Below, in pieces: positions 25,301 to 40,300 of a stretch of DNA of 64,000 bases. This DNA comes from Neelides folsomi. Lineage: Eukaryota; Arthropoda; Collembola; Neelipleona; Neelidae. The notes beneath the pieces were generated by a model that was given only the letters and a program-made list of their open reading frames with translations, had not been told where the DNA came from and ran no database searches. Each line of letters opens with the position of its first letter. The first letter of the stretch is position 1. The DNA lies in NCBI GenBank assembly GCA_034687125.1, contig JAQGBZ010000110.1, positions 1 to 64,000 on the forward strand, read 5' to 3'. Position numbers and translations under genes: made by a program.

Positions 25301-28300
25301 AAAAATTAAAGAAAGAACATTGGGTGAAGTGGAAACAGCTGGAGGCGCTGGCGCTGACTCAGGTGATCCAACAGCTCAATCTGGAGATAAAGGAAGAAAA
25401 AATGGGAAAAATGGAAATGGGAATGGAGATGGAAAGGGCTTAGCTTCCGCTTCTGGATCATCTCAACTTGTGAGAGAAGTCATAAGTCAAGTGCTTCTTG
25501 AAGATTGCGATTTGAAAGTTGCAGATTTGCTCCAAAGAGTCAAAAAAGGGGATTTAAATAATAAGAGTAAAAAAGGGCCAGCTGGTGAATCCGATCATTT
25601 ACTGGATTCTTCTCAGTCTGGAATGGACTCTCGAATGAGTCCTGATACAACTGAAAGCGACCCGAATCAACTTTTCGAACAAGCAATTTCCCTTGCAAAG
25701 CTGATGGGTAAGTCGGAAGTTGTAAAAGAGTTGGAAATGGTCCTGGAGAATTCCAACCATTTGGAAGCTGTGGGAGAAGATCCAGAAGTTGTGTTCATTC
25801 TTCGTCAGCTTCTCGTAATGAAGAAACTGGCCGGGGAAGATCCAGAGAAGGTACAGAGAATTCTCACACTCCCACACAAGTTTGTAGCCGACTCGAGCGA
25901 GATCTCAGACCCAATTTTGAAAGATTTGGTTGAACGGTCGAATCTCCTTACGGAATTTGCCCTGCCCTTGCCCAACGTTTCACGCGAAGTTGTCCACGGA
26001 GTCAATGAGAGGAAATTCTCAACCAAGAGCCTTGGGGACATTGAGGAGGAAATGGAAGGAGGTGCGAATATGCAAAAGATTGAAGAAATGGTCGACCAAC
26101 TCCTCGGTAAAATAGAAATGGATAATGGAGTGAAAAATGATAAGATCGAAGAGGGACGGATGATGAGGAATAAGCGGAATGAGAGCGGGGAGAGAGGAGG
26201 GATCGGGGAGCGGAATGAAAGCACCGAGAGCCGAACATCATCAAACCGGAATCAAAGTGGGGATCGGAGGGTCAGTCGAAATCAGAGCGGGGAACGGAGA
26301 GGGAAGTCGCGAACTGAGAGCATCGATGAAGAAAGGTGTCTCGTCATTCTGAAGGACGATTACAACGCAATTGTTCCGAAGGAAGCCGCTGCCAAAATCC
26401 TATCCGGAGAAGCCTCCTACACCCTCATGGACGACACAGGGCTCAGATTCTTTGAACCTGTAGGTCGACGAAAGTTGTCTCTTAAAAGTTTTGAATCAGA
26501 GTTCTCGGAATATTTCACGCCTCCGTCAGGGCCATCAACACCGTCAGAGGTTCCTCATAGAACAATCACTTGCATCTTCACTTCCCTTGTTTAGTAAACC
26601 TTTTATAGAGAAAACTGTGGATTTGCAAAACACTTTTAGTAGATCTTTTAGTTCCATTTCTCCTTCCCTATTAATCAACCTATTAACAGTGACACACTCT
26701 TTTGTAATTTACTTGGAATGGCGTGAAATTACATTTTGTCAACCCTCATTATCTGAACATTCATTATTGAGCTTCGCGAGTACAAGTATTTCTATAAGTA
26801 GACGTAGAAGGGATTTATAGCAAAGCATCAAATTATCATCCCATTGTCACAATTGGATTAGATGCTTTAATTAATGATGTTTTGACAACCTCTATTCAAA
26901 GGGAGCAGCGGCAAAAGCCAAACTTTAAGACATGAAAACTAACAAATGGTATTTCCGCTCTTTTATTTCAGATCTCCCATGACGTGAAAATCACTGAACT
27001 CGGCTCAGAGGCGGAAGAGGATCAACAGAAAAATGAGGACGATCTTGCTACTAAGTAAACACCCATAGGACACGATTTATTAAAATTCTTATTCATATGG
27101 CCCTCATGAGTAATGGGATGAGCATGAATATCTAATGTCATCTTGTTCTATTTGTGCAGGCGGATCAAATTGGATGAGTTTGACATTGGGACGAGTGAAG
27201 GGCTTTTGGATACATCCATCGTCCGACATAAGATTGCAGTGCGACCTAAGCGAAGTCCCACATCCCCGCGACACCATCACGCTCCGAAAGAAACGACTGA
27301 AACGAGAGAGTATGAATTTATCACCACAACCTTGATTTACTTCATCCCACACACGTTGAGCTTATTTTGGAATTGATTTGTAGCGCAACAATTGGGGAGC
27401 TGATTGAAACCGAGGAAGAGTTCGTCCGAGACATGCGTTTCGTCGTTGATAATTACTACAACCATTTAGACGACCCAAAAACGCCTAGAAACCTATGCGA
27501 GCTTAGAGAACCCATTTTTGGAAATTTAAAACAGATTTATGAGTTTCATTCCGGGTATTCTTCATTTATAATTATTCAAAATATTATAAATTGTTTACGA
27601 GCCATAAATGACAATGATCAATTTTATTTGATAAAATATGGAATATAAATATGTACGATGTTTAATACTGTTATTTTTCATTTATATGATCTTTAACTTT
27701 ATTGTTTTGAATTGTAGACATGTGTGGGATATTAACACCAGTTTTTCATTAAATTATTTAAGAATTTGCTTTCACTTTAACCAGATGTGCTGAACAATTT
27801 TGCACATTTGTCTTAAAATAAAGCTAGGAAGATAAAATTGTGATGATATCATTCTTTATTATTAAACGTTTCTAGAATTTAAGTATTTACAAGTAGTACT
27901 GGATGAAATCAAGTTAATTAATTGATTGTCTATTTTTGTATAGCGTTCTTCTGGAAGGAATTAAATACTATGCTCATCAGCCGAGGATGATCGGTAGAAC
28001 ATTTCTTCGCTTGGTAAGTGATGATTATGATTAATAACTCCACATACTTTATATCTTTAATTAAATTTTATAATAAGAAACTGTTTGATCTTGGTATACT
28101 TTTAGCCAAATCTGTTTCGTGGTTCATATCTTATTGTGTTTATTAACTAATTGTATACTTTACATCATTATGTGTATGACTATAGTATAAAATTTAAACC
28201 TTGATTCTTGTCGAGGCTATAAATATCTAATATGTATACAGATCTACAGAATCTTTATGCATCATTACTTGGATTTATAAAATAAACACAAGTTTTCCAC

Positions 28301-31300
28301 ATTTTATAACAAACATTTAATTAAATAATTATTTTTCGTATAATAATACTACTAAATAGATTTAAATGTACCATAATGGTTCTATACTAATGGTAATATA
28401 ATATGCAATAGAATATGTACTTATATGCACACATTCATATTATATACATCATATCTTGATGTATTGTAATTTTTTTGTAGGAACGTGACTTTGACAAACA
28501 TGTGGCCTATTGCCGAGATGAACCGGCTGCCCAAGAGCTTCTTTCGCAAAACAACTCCGTCCGCGAGTACTTTGAGGTGAGAATCCATTTCATGAATGGG
28601 CAAATTTTCACACTCCGCCGTTTTTTCCCATTTTCCTTTGAATGAAAAGAGCCGCCGTTTACTTACTCACCTTAATTTACATTGAGTAGCGAAAGAATCA
28701 TTCCATTCTCCTGCTCAATTCACCATTAATAAAAAAAGGAGTATAATGTTAAAGTACTAGTAAATACCCAACTTGCAAAAAATCCTCCCACTCTCGTAAA
28801 TATAAAATTCCTCCAGTGTAAATATATTTCTGAAGCAGTTTGTATGGGAGATGCATTTTTTGGTAGTTAAGTTTTAACGTTTGTTTCCACCCACGATTGA
28901 AATTCGCAAAGGGAGATCCTATGGATGGAGAAGGGGGAATTTCTTCTCCCGTTTCTCGGAGTTGACGGGGACTCGTCCTAATCCCAGAATAGAATCTGCA
29001 CATCGCTCTGCTCTAAATTTGGGAATGGAGGCCAAGGGCCAAATTCGTACGAAGTCAATCTCTGATTTCCTTCTTTCTCGGTAACTCTCAAACGATTTCT
29101 TCTCATTGAGAAGGATTCTCATGAATACCAAGAGTGTTTCCGGCGGCTCGTTTCTTCCTTTACCCTAATTACCACTTGTTCCCTTCACCCTCATCATCAG
29201 ATTCTTGTCGAGTAATTAAGCTAGTGATTATTGGAATCGTCCCTAGGAGCACAGCCAGCGCATTGGGGACGAAAAGACGCTGACTGAACATCTTCAGTTG
29301 CCCCTTCAACGAATTAACGACTACCAGGTTTTGTTGAGAGATCTCGTCTCCTCCTCAGTAGCCCTCGGTGAGGATACGACGGATCTGAGCAAAGCCCTTG
29401 AGTTGATGATTGCCATACCTCAGAAACCTAACGACCTCAAGTTTCTTAATAGCATTGAGGGATTTCACGGAAACATTCAAAAACTCGGAAGACTTCTCAA
29501 ACACGTGAGTCACCACATTGTGTTGTGTAAACTAGTTGCGTGGGTGGAGAAGTGAAAGTGCTCTTGTTATTATCCATATAGGACTGGTTTACCATTGTTG
29601 ATCCACAAGGAAAAACTCGTGAGAGATATCTTTTCCTATTTAAAGCAAGAATCCTTGTTACTAAAGTACGGAGAATCTCCGAAGACAGATCCATTTTTAT
29701 TCTCAAAGACATTTTAAGGGTATTTAATATTCAATTATTAAGTTAACGATTTGTGTTTAAAATGATAATTAAATTACAGTAATAGATAATAGCAATATTT
29801 AAAATCGGGAAATGTTTATTTAATTTGACCTTTATATTTATAATTTGTTTTCATCGGGTAATTTTAGCTACCGGAACTTGAAATTGTAGAAGAAGGAGAC
29901 ACATTTTTTACTCTTTCTGACACAAACACCTCCAACAGACTCGAAAGTCAATCAAATGAAATCAAAGAAGCTTGGCTGAAAGAAATAAGACTTTATGCTC
30001 ACGATAAACGTAAAATACTAAAATGACAGACTAAATTGGAAGTTAAATATAAAAAAGAGCAGTCTGGGAATAATCTAATTTACTTTATTTACAGTCGCAT
30101 TAGCAGAACACGCTGCAGATGACTTGGAAGTTGCAGATATTGAAGCACGAGGAAAGAGTGTAGAAAAAGGTGCTCTTAAACCATTAGAAGAAGACTCACA
30201 AGGAAAGAGAAAAGCAGAAGAAGAACCCAATCAGAGGATCAAGCGAGTCGAGAGAGAAGTTTCTCGTGAAGAGGAAAAAGAAAATATTTTACCAGTCGAA
30301 TCTTCAATTACCCAAAAATCAAGCGACGGTTCATTTGAAGCTGTAACTCTCAAAACTGACAAGGAGGAAGTCTCACTTTTAAAAGCGAGGTCAAGCGAGG
30401 TTGAATCCTCTCAAGATTTTAAAAGACAGGTGTCAAAGGAGGAAGAACGTGTTTCAATCCGCCGGGAATCTGATTCCGAAGAGAGCGGGCGGGTTTTAGA
30501 GAGAAAGGTCTCTGTCAAGGAAAGCTCAACTATCTCGAGACAAGGGTCAACTAAAGAAAAGGTCATCAGTAAAGAAGAAACGCTTATTTCTCACCAAGGA
30601 TCCAGAAGAGAGTCAGTGGAAGCCACACTTTCTCGTCAAATATCAGCCAAAGACGAATCAACCTATTTGAGACAAGTGTCTGGACAAGAAGAAGTCTCAA
30701 TTACCAGACAATTATCCAGAAAAGAAGAAACCAGCGTACAAGAAGAAGAAAAATCACTTTCAAGAAAATCATCAATTAAAGAATCGGGTGAACTCAGAGT
30801 TTCAAGAAGCGACCAACCACGTGTTGAAAGACAAACCTCACTCCAAAGGAAGGAAAGCTTTGTTGAGCTCGACGAAGAAGAAGCAATCAAACGTTGTGCT
30901 TCAAGAAGAAAGTCGAGTATCATTGTCCGAAGAGACAGCGTTCCTATCATGGGATCTGGTATGAATCATTCAATTGCGACACCTTTTTACTTCTAATAAG
31001 TTTTTATGAAATTATTTTATTTGATAATATAATATTAATAAACAAAATGGTTTTAATTTCATAATTTGTATTGTAACATAATTTTAGTGGTTTTTGTTTT
31101 AATTTAGAATCCAAAAGACCAAAGTTAAAACGGAACATCTCATCTGTTGAATGTGAACGTAAGTGTTGATGTAAATGTTTGGAAATAGGATTTAATCGCT
31201 CAATTCTAATTGATTTCAGCTGGAGAGAAGGCGGAATTCAAATGTGAAGTGAGTTCTGAACATCCTTCGACTGTGACTTGGTTGAAGGACAACCGCCCAC

Positions 31301-34300
31301 TCGACGATCGGTTGGCAGATCGAGTCAAGATCTCTTCGCAAAATGGAATTCACACTCTTATCATCCTCAACTGCCGAGACGAGGACTCGGGGCTTTATAC
31401 AGCTAAAGCTACTAATGAGTTTGGAACCGTTACTTGTTCAGCCCCACTCAACGTTCATGAAAGTACGGAACTCATGGCACTAATTTGTCTATGACATCAC
31501 ACCGTGAAAGACTACTAATTAACTTATTGTTTATTTAACAGTGACGCCGGAAGAGCGGAAAAAGAAGATGGAGGAAAATTCACCTTTCTTCCTTGTAAAG
31601 ATGAAAGATACGGAACTTCTTGAGGAAACTAACTTCTGCTTTTCCATTTCTGTCAAAGGAGAGCCAATGCCTAATGTCAAATTGTAATTAGTATTTAATT
31701 ATATTCGAACAAATCAAAAATGAGAATCCTATATTTATTATGTTGATTATAGGATTAATTGAATAATTTATATTTTATTTTAAAGCTTTAAAGATAACAA
31801 GCTTTTGGAAACACTAGACCGTGTGAGAATTAATAAGGATAATGCTAGCAGAGGCTCTTATGAACTTTACATTGACCATATCACTCCGGAAGATGCAGGA
31901 GTGTACAAATGCAAAGCTAGCAATGTCAATGGTGGTGCCGAATGTGAAGCAACTGTTACCGTTACAAGTGAGTGTTGACGACTTTTCAGTATTTAGTCGA
32001 CATGCCGGTAAATAAAATTCATTTATGATTATTAAACATTTTTTTCCTTTTAGATGAAAAAGTATTGTTTGCTGGTCTGGAGGGTAAAAGGCTTTTGGAG
32101 CCAGGAGAAGAGCCAAATTTCACTTGGTTCAGAGATGGACAAGAATTCAATCCGGAAGAACGATTTAAAGTCATGTTTAAAGTAAGATTTTATAAATTAT
32201 TTATATTTGTCCCACTTGTTTGTTTGGAAAGCATAGAAGAATGTAGATGGGATTTAGTCAGATTTACATGATTTTGATCTTTATTATTGAATGTAGGACG
32301 ATGAAGATAGTTTGGCATTGGTTTTCCAACATGTGAAACCTGATGATGCAGGACTCTACACGTGTGTAGCTTCGACATCATCTGGGAAAATCTCTTGCAG
32401 TGCCGAACTCACTGTTCAAGGTATGATATTCATGTTCTTTTGTGTGTTTATTACATGGTTAGTTATCATAAGGCATGTTTAAATTATAGATTCATTATAC
32501 ACTTTTAGATTTTATAGTGCTTATGCGCAATCAATTAAGCTGAAGTGTTTGGATTGTTGCCAATTGGAGTAATTTATATTTCAACAATGAATTTAGGTGC
32601 CGTCAATCAACTTCTCAGAGAACCCGAAGCGCCGGAAATTGTAATGGAGCTAACCGACACTGAAGTGAGCGTAGGCGGATCTGCCATGATGGAACTCAAA
32701 GTCAAAGGATTTCCTAAACCAAATGTTGTTTGGTAAATATAAATTTTCTCTTTCATAATAATCAACAATTATTCTGGTTTTATAACTTTCCTTACTTAAA
32801 TACTGTATTAAACCATTACTTTAATTAATGATATGAATTCTCAATTTTTGCTTTAGGTATAAAGATGGAGTGGAAGTTGTCGCAGGGGGGAGATTTAGGT
32901 TCCTTTATGAAGACGATGAATCGATTGCTTTAATTATTAAAGGTGTAACAACAGCAGATGCTGGAGCTATTCGTGTTGTTGCAACTAACGATTTAGGAGA
33001 AGCTGTAACCCAAGGGAGCCTCTACGTGAAGGCTCCGCCAAAATTCAAGGCAAAGATGAAGGATATGGCCTGCATGACAGAACAACCATTAAAAATGGAA
33101 GTTGAAGTTGAAGGAACACCTGCACCCGACCTCAAATGGTTCATACACATTTTTAAAAATCATTATTATCTTTCGGTTTATATTATTTTTATTATAAATT
33201 CTTGTCATAATATATTATTTTTATATTAATTCTTGTTATAAAATATTATTTTATATTAAAGGTATAAAGATGGTCAACTCATCATTGAATCAGAGCGAAT
33301 CAAGATTGTTCAAGAATCAAAGGACAAATACACAATCACCATTGAAAGAGTGACCCTTGAAGATGGAGGTGCTTACTCTGTTGTTGCATCTAACTCAAAT
33401 GGACAAATGTCTGAATTTTGGAATTTGGTTGCTCAAATGCCTGCTCGGATAATTGAACGAATGTCCGAAAGAATTGAAAAGGAGGAGAAGGAAACTGTCA
33501 CTTTCTCTGTTAAAGTGCAAGGAAATCCTTCACCAGACGTCAAATGGTAAATCAATCAAATTATTATTACAAATTACATTATAACATTATAAGTTTTATC
33601 GCTAATGTTTGAATTATGAATTATCGAAGGACGAAAAATGGTCAAGAAATCAAATCCGATGGGAAGAGGATCATTACAAAGAGTGAGGGAGCATCTCACA
33701 CGCTCACAATTAAAGATCTCGTCAGAATCGACACAGCAATTTATGAATGCGAAGTGAGCAATCAATTCGGAGTTGACAAAAGTTCTTCGCAATTAGAAAT
33801 GAAACGAAGCCCGAAAATAAGCGAACCACTAAAAGACGCTTCGGCTAAGAAAGGAGAAAGTGCCGAGTTTAACGTTAAAGTTGATGCTTTTCCCAAACCT
33901 AAAGTCAAATGGTATTAAAATCAGCACATTATTAATTATAAATCATATAGATTTTTTACTACATTTTGAATTGATAGGTTCCTTGACGGAATCGAAATTG
34001 ACGGAAAGGAATATGAAAAGTCTGACGACAATAAAGGAACGTTTAAAATCAAAATCCCTAAAGTGGAAACAACAGCTACAGTTAAAGTTAAAGTTGAAAA
34101 CGAATATGGATTTGATGAGTCGTCTGCTTCTCTTACTGTCAAATGTGAGTTTAAGAATGCTTTAATTTATGTATATTGTAAAGAATAAGTAGCTAATTGA
34201 TTTATGGATTTTTTATTTTAGCCAAACCTGTAATCAAAGAAGGATTATCGGACCTTTTTGTTAAAGAAAACGAGAAAATTGACATTAAAGTTAAAATCGA

Positions 34301-37300
34301 AGGGAATCCAGCACCAGATGTCAAATGGTTCCATAATGGAAATGAAGTGTCTGCCGACGCAAGGATTAAAATCACAAAAGAATCAACAGAAACATATCAT
34401 TTAACATTTAATGTCATCATCCCTGCCGATGGAGGGGATTGGGAAGTCAAAGCCACTAATGAATTAGGGGAAGTTAGTTCCAAGTGTAAAATCACCGTAG
34501 AAGGTAAGAGTATGCTATGCCATATTTTCTTATTATTTTAACTATCACATTTATTTTGTACATACCATACTTGTATTTATTATATTCAATATCACATAAT
34601 TCATCAAACGCACAAAATTATTTATTATCCGAATGTCTTATAAAATTGTTAAATCGTGTGATTTCTACGTGAAATTTGTTGTCAAATCACGTAGTGCACT
34701 ATGAACCCTTTTAGTCTATAGGTATGGAATTAATAACCTTAACTTGACCAAAACGAGAGAACAAAATTGGTCATGGATTGTAGATGTCAATGTGTCTGTC
34801 TGTCCTTGTCCCTTTAGTCACTGGTGATCGTGAAGTCCTAATTCGTGAAATGAGCCAAGACAATTACCATTCGATTGAAACAATTACTCAATATCCCAAA
34901 TCTCAATCCGCTTCTTCCAACATTGCCGGGAGCCCTGATGTCCTTGAGCCTTCGGATACGCCAATAGAACAAAAGAAATTAACTTTCCCTCCTGCATCCC
35001 AAGCACTTCGATCTAACGTGGAAATTGTCGAGGTCGTAGAAGAAGTGACAGTGAGCGAGATTGTCGAAGAAGAAGAAGAAGACTCTGCAATGGAAGAATT
35101 ATTTAAAAGAGTACACAGGCAGCGAAGTCTCCTTGAGGAAATTCTCGACCGTGAGGAAGAAAGGAGTTCGGGGACTTCGACTCCTTTAGCTAAGGGTTCA
35201 ACTAAAAGTGAAGAAGCCAACAAAGATAAGACTGGCGTTACATCATCACATCCAAAATCCCAGAAAATAGAAGAGACGTCTGGTCCTTTGACCAAGGGTT
35301 CATCAAAGGTAGAAGATGGGGACAAAGAAAAAGAAGTATTCACGTCATCTCATCCAAAACCACAGAAATTAGACGATGGGATTTCAGAAGCGTCGCCGTT
35401 GTCCAAAGATTCGGCAAATACAGAAGATGGAGAAAAAGCACAGGAGGCATTGACTTCATCACTTCCCAAACCTGAGAAATCTTCATATGCACCGAGTAGG
35501 AGTCGAATATTCCTTCTACTAACCACACTAGGCATGAATCACCAAATAGTCATTTTTGGGTAAATGAAAACTAATCACTTGCAAATTTACTCATTACTAA
35601 CAATAACAATGATCCGAAGCTTTTTACCCGTTTTTCAACTAGTGTGTGTTTTTTCTCTTCTCACCTCATGACACAGAAATACTCTTGCATAAAAATGACA
35701 AATAATGCTGCTGCCTCACTGCACACTACTAGGAAATATAAATAAATAATCTTGATGATGTTATTTCAAAAGGCAAACCAATTTTTGAAAAGAAAATATC
35801 TGAGACTATTGAAGTTGTTGAATCGGAAGAGATGGAAGTTGAAGTTGTCGTTGGATCAGAACCAAGACCAACAATCAGATGGTAACTCACAAACTCACAA
35901 TCCAGATGTGAAATTCCTTTCGCTGGCATTAATTAAAAGTAGGTGAATTATTGACAATGATTGTATGGTTTGACAGGATGTTGGGAAGCGAAGAAGTTAC
36001 CAAATCTCAAAGAGTGACAATTATATCAAATGACATAGAAAACACAACAACGACCAGAAGCGTTATGAAAGTTAGCAAAGTGATTCTTGAAGATGCAGGT
36101 GAAATTAAATGCATTGCTGAAAATAAGCATGGGGCTACAGAGAGCATAGGAACAGTGAAAGTAACATCCCTTGCTGCACTCAAATCTCCAAAAGTCCAAG
36201 CTGAGCTCAAGAGTCTTACTGTGAAAGAAGGAGAAAAAGTTGAACTTCGGGCTGAGATCAGAGGACATAAACCCGAAATTCATTGGTTTAAAGACGGGAA
36301 AGAAGTTGAACCCAAAAGTAAAGATCTCCAGCCTGGAGTTTTCACACTCAAAATTTCCGACGCGACTCCTCAAGATGCCGGAACTTACACCATAAAAGCG
36401 AAGAACGAATGGGGAGAAGCCGAAAGCACCGTAAGTTTATAAAAAACCTTCACTATTGAATAATTCATGAGTTTAAGGGAAAAGTTATTTAAGTGGAATC
36501 TCGAATAAAAAAATAATGTGATAATTTTATTAAGGGTCGATTGGACGTTTTATGCAAACCAGATATAACTGGAATGAAGGATGTAATGATTGGACCTGGG
36601 GAAGAAGCAATATTTGAAGCTATTGTCAAAGCTCATCCACCCCCTAAAATTTCATGGTATATAAAAGAAATAATAACGAAATGATTGATTCAAATACTGA
36701 TTTAATATTGATGTAGGCTCAAAGGAAAAGAGGCATTAAAGACATCAGATAAGATTAAGACGGAAGTTAATGGAGAAACACATCGGTTGATCATAAAAGC
36801 AGAGGACAAATCTGCCCAAGACACTTACACCATCAAGGCGGTGAATGATATAGGAGAGAGCATCTTGTCAGCCAAACTTACCATCAAGAGTGAGCTCAAT
36901 CATAAAGTTCTCCCTCGACCTTTTTGAAAGCTCATCCTTCAATTTATTCTTTACCTTTCAGTGGAAGCTCCTGAATTTTTCAAAGGCCTGTCAAACGTAA
37001 GTTTGAAAGATGGCGAAGCGCTGGAGCTGAAAGTTCGATTGAGTGGAGTTCCTAAACCTGTTGTCCAATTCACTCGAGATGGGAAACCTGTCGAGAACAT
37101 CGAGGTCGACGAGGAGAAAGGTGTCTACTCTCTAAATATTGAAAGAGCTGGACCAAATGACATGAGAAAAGTAAGATTTAAGATATGAGTTAATTAAAAA
37201 GACACCATTTATAAAAGTCAGGATTGATAAAACTTCAGCTGACAACACTATTTTATAGTATGAGGTAAAAGCCAAGAATGTGGCTGGAGAGGCTGCAACT

Positions 37301-40300
37301 TCAGGCATAGTCAAAATGATTCAAACTGTCCCCGAATTTACAAAAGGGCTTGACAGAAAGAAGGCAATTGATGAGGGTGAAACATTGGAATTGAAATGCA
37401 AAGTGGATGGATCTCCTCTCCCAACGATTCAATGGTATTCTCCTTTACATAAACTAAATAATAATCATATAGAGTGGGTCTAAGACGTGGTTGGAATTTG
37501 TGTAGGATGAAAGACGGAGTCCCTGTTGTGGAAAGTGATAGGATAAAGATGAAAATCCTCCCCGACGGCACCTGCACTCTCACCATCGCAGATGCTAAGG
37601 GAAGTGATTCAGGGAACTATGAGATCATGGCTAAAAACCCGAATGGCGAAGTGAGTTCTCGGTGCCAAGCGGAGGTTTTAGGTAAATGAAATAGGCATCC
37701 TTGAATTCCATGATTAATGCGAAGTAATTAATTCCATATGTAATTCTTAAGCTGCCCCTAAGCGCCCCAACTTTGAAGAGAATCTTTCTGGACCGTCGAG
37801 CATTAAGGCCGGAGAGCCATTGAAGCTTCAAGCGAAAATATCTGGCTTTCCAAAGCCACAACTTCGCTGGCTGAAGGATGGAAAACCTGTGAGGCAAGGA
37901 GCCATCGCGACTGAGAAACCCGATGGGACTGTTATGCTTGAAATTGATGCTGCTCAAACATCTGATGGTGGAAAATACTCGCTTGTTGTTTACAATGATA
38001 AAGGAGAAACTTCACAAGATGCACCTGTTACTGTTCTGGGTATATCTCAATACATAATATTACATTGTAGATACATATAAGATTGGTAAATGATAAATGG
38101 TCATGCCTCGTTACGCGACATTATGATAACAGACATACAATTGTTTTTTCCAGCTCCTCCGTCTAAGCCAAAGTTTTCAGAAGGTCTTCAAGATGTTCAA
38201 GTTGTTGAAGGTTTTCCAGTTACACTTAAAGCAGCATTTTCCGGAAATCCACCTCCAGTTATACAATGGCTGAAAGATGGGAAACCAATTGAAGCTCAGA
38301 CAACTATTGTTGAAAATCCGGATGGTTCCAAAGCTGCACAAATTGTATTCACTGCTGGACCTGCCGATGGAGGAGTTTACACCTTGGTTGCTTCAAATCC
38401 TGAAGGAAAGGTTGAATCCAAGGGACAAGTGGCAGTTATCAAAAAGGATTCTGGTGGAGAGCCGCTTCCGCCCAAATTCTTATCTGATCTCATTGATTTG
38501 GACGTTGACGAAGGAGGCGAATTGTACCTTACCGGAAAAGTAGAAGGGAATCCTTTACCTGATGTTGAATGGAGATGTGATGGGAAATCAATTCCAATGG
38601 AAGGAAATAATTTTGCCACATTTGATGGAATTAAAGTGAGGAAAAATACAAAATAATAAATATTTGCAATTTGGCAAATAGCTTTTTAGGTAAATTACAG
38701 GTTTAAAGTAAATCGTATTTTAAGGTAAAACTTACAATGAAGAATATGAGACCATCAAATGCTGGAGTTTATGAATGCTATCTAAAGAATCCTCATGGAG
38801 AAGCCTCGTCAATGTCCAAAGTGAAAGTTAGGAAGATTTATCAAAAGCCAAAATTCACCAGCAAATTCACTGATACACAACAGGTATGTAAATTTATATC
38901 TTGGAAGAATACGGACGACGTTCTTTATTGGTATTCACATTGTTGTTGAGTATATTCACATTGGTAAATTACTTATTGATTTTATGTAAAATAGCTTCCC
39001 ACATACGACTCGAAGTTTACTGGGAAATTCAGTGGAATTCCTGCACCAGAAGTCTCATGGTTTAAGGATGGGAAAGGCATTAGCGATAGTGACAAGTACA
39101 AGATGAAAAGAGAAGGAGATTTGGTTTCTCTCATTGTAAGAGATTGCCATCCCACCGACGCTGGAAAATATTCTTGCACACTTAAAAACATTGAGGGAGA
39201 AGATAAATGCGAAGCTCTTTTAGAAATCGTTGATAAAATGTAAAGCACTTGAATTTACTCTAAGTACATGTATGCATTTTAATTTTTATTAATTTAACAA
39301 TGATTAAAATATAGCGAAAAGAGGGAGAAAACAGAACATCCTTATTTCCTCAAGAAAATCGGAGACACGGAAGTTTATCAAGGAATGACTGGAAAGTTTA
39401 CTGCATGCATTGGAGGATATCCAGAGCCAGCATTTGAATGGTTCCACAATGACATTCGACTTTACCCAGGCGAGCGCGTCTCGTTCCAACGGGAAGGAAC
39501 CGGCCTTTTGAGACTTATGATCAAAAACGTTGACTTTCCCGACGTTGGAACCTACAGATTGAGAATTTTCAATTCCGTTGGAGATGTTTCTTGTGAAGGA
39601 CAACTCACCTATGACAGTATAATGAAATATTAATTTAATATGGCATGTTAATGAGTGAATTAATGAGAACTAAACAATGTGTTTTTAAATATCAGCCCTC
39701 GACTCAAGACCGAAAAAACCTGTTGGAGATCAATATGTTGGATTCGACAGTTTCCGGGACTCAGGACTTCCACTTCCGTTGGCAGATAGGCCAATCATTA
39801 GCCGAATGACTGATAGGCACTTGACCCTTTCTTGGAGACCTTCAATTCCCTATGCTCCTCGATTCCCTGTAACCTACCAAGTTGAAATGTGCGAATGTCC
39901 AGAAGGAGAATGGTTCACTGTCAGAAAAGGTATGTTCTTTAGCACACTTGGGGATTGATCTTAAAACCGATTTTGTGTTTATGCAAATTAGGAATCAGAA
40001 GTTGCGCCTGTGATATCAGAAATCTGGAGCCAAATAGAGATTATAAGTTCCGTGTTCGAGTAGAAAATCAATATGGTGTGAGCGATCCGTCACCTTATGC
40101 CGTTACTTTAAGGTCGAAATTCGACCTGACACCTCCACGATGGAGGCCTTCAGGACATGCTGGTATCCCTAAGGATTACGATTTAGATAGACCACCCCAC
40201 GATGGATACACCCATGCTCCAAGATTCTTAAATCAAGAGCATGATACTCAATATGCCGTTCTTGGAGTTAATGCTACGCTCTACTGGTTTGTTTACGGAT

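Noticed and set aside
30663-30950. 95-codon minus-strand ORF
   Set aside because: Antisense shadow of the RQxS linker exon.
34903-35343. 146-codon minus-strand ORF
   Set aside because: Serine-rich mirror of the Glu/Lys-rich UNC-89 linker exon; no start context or splice logic.
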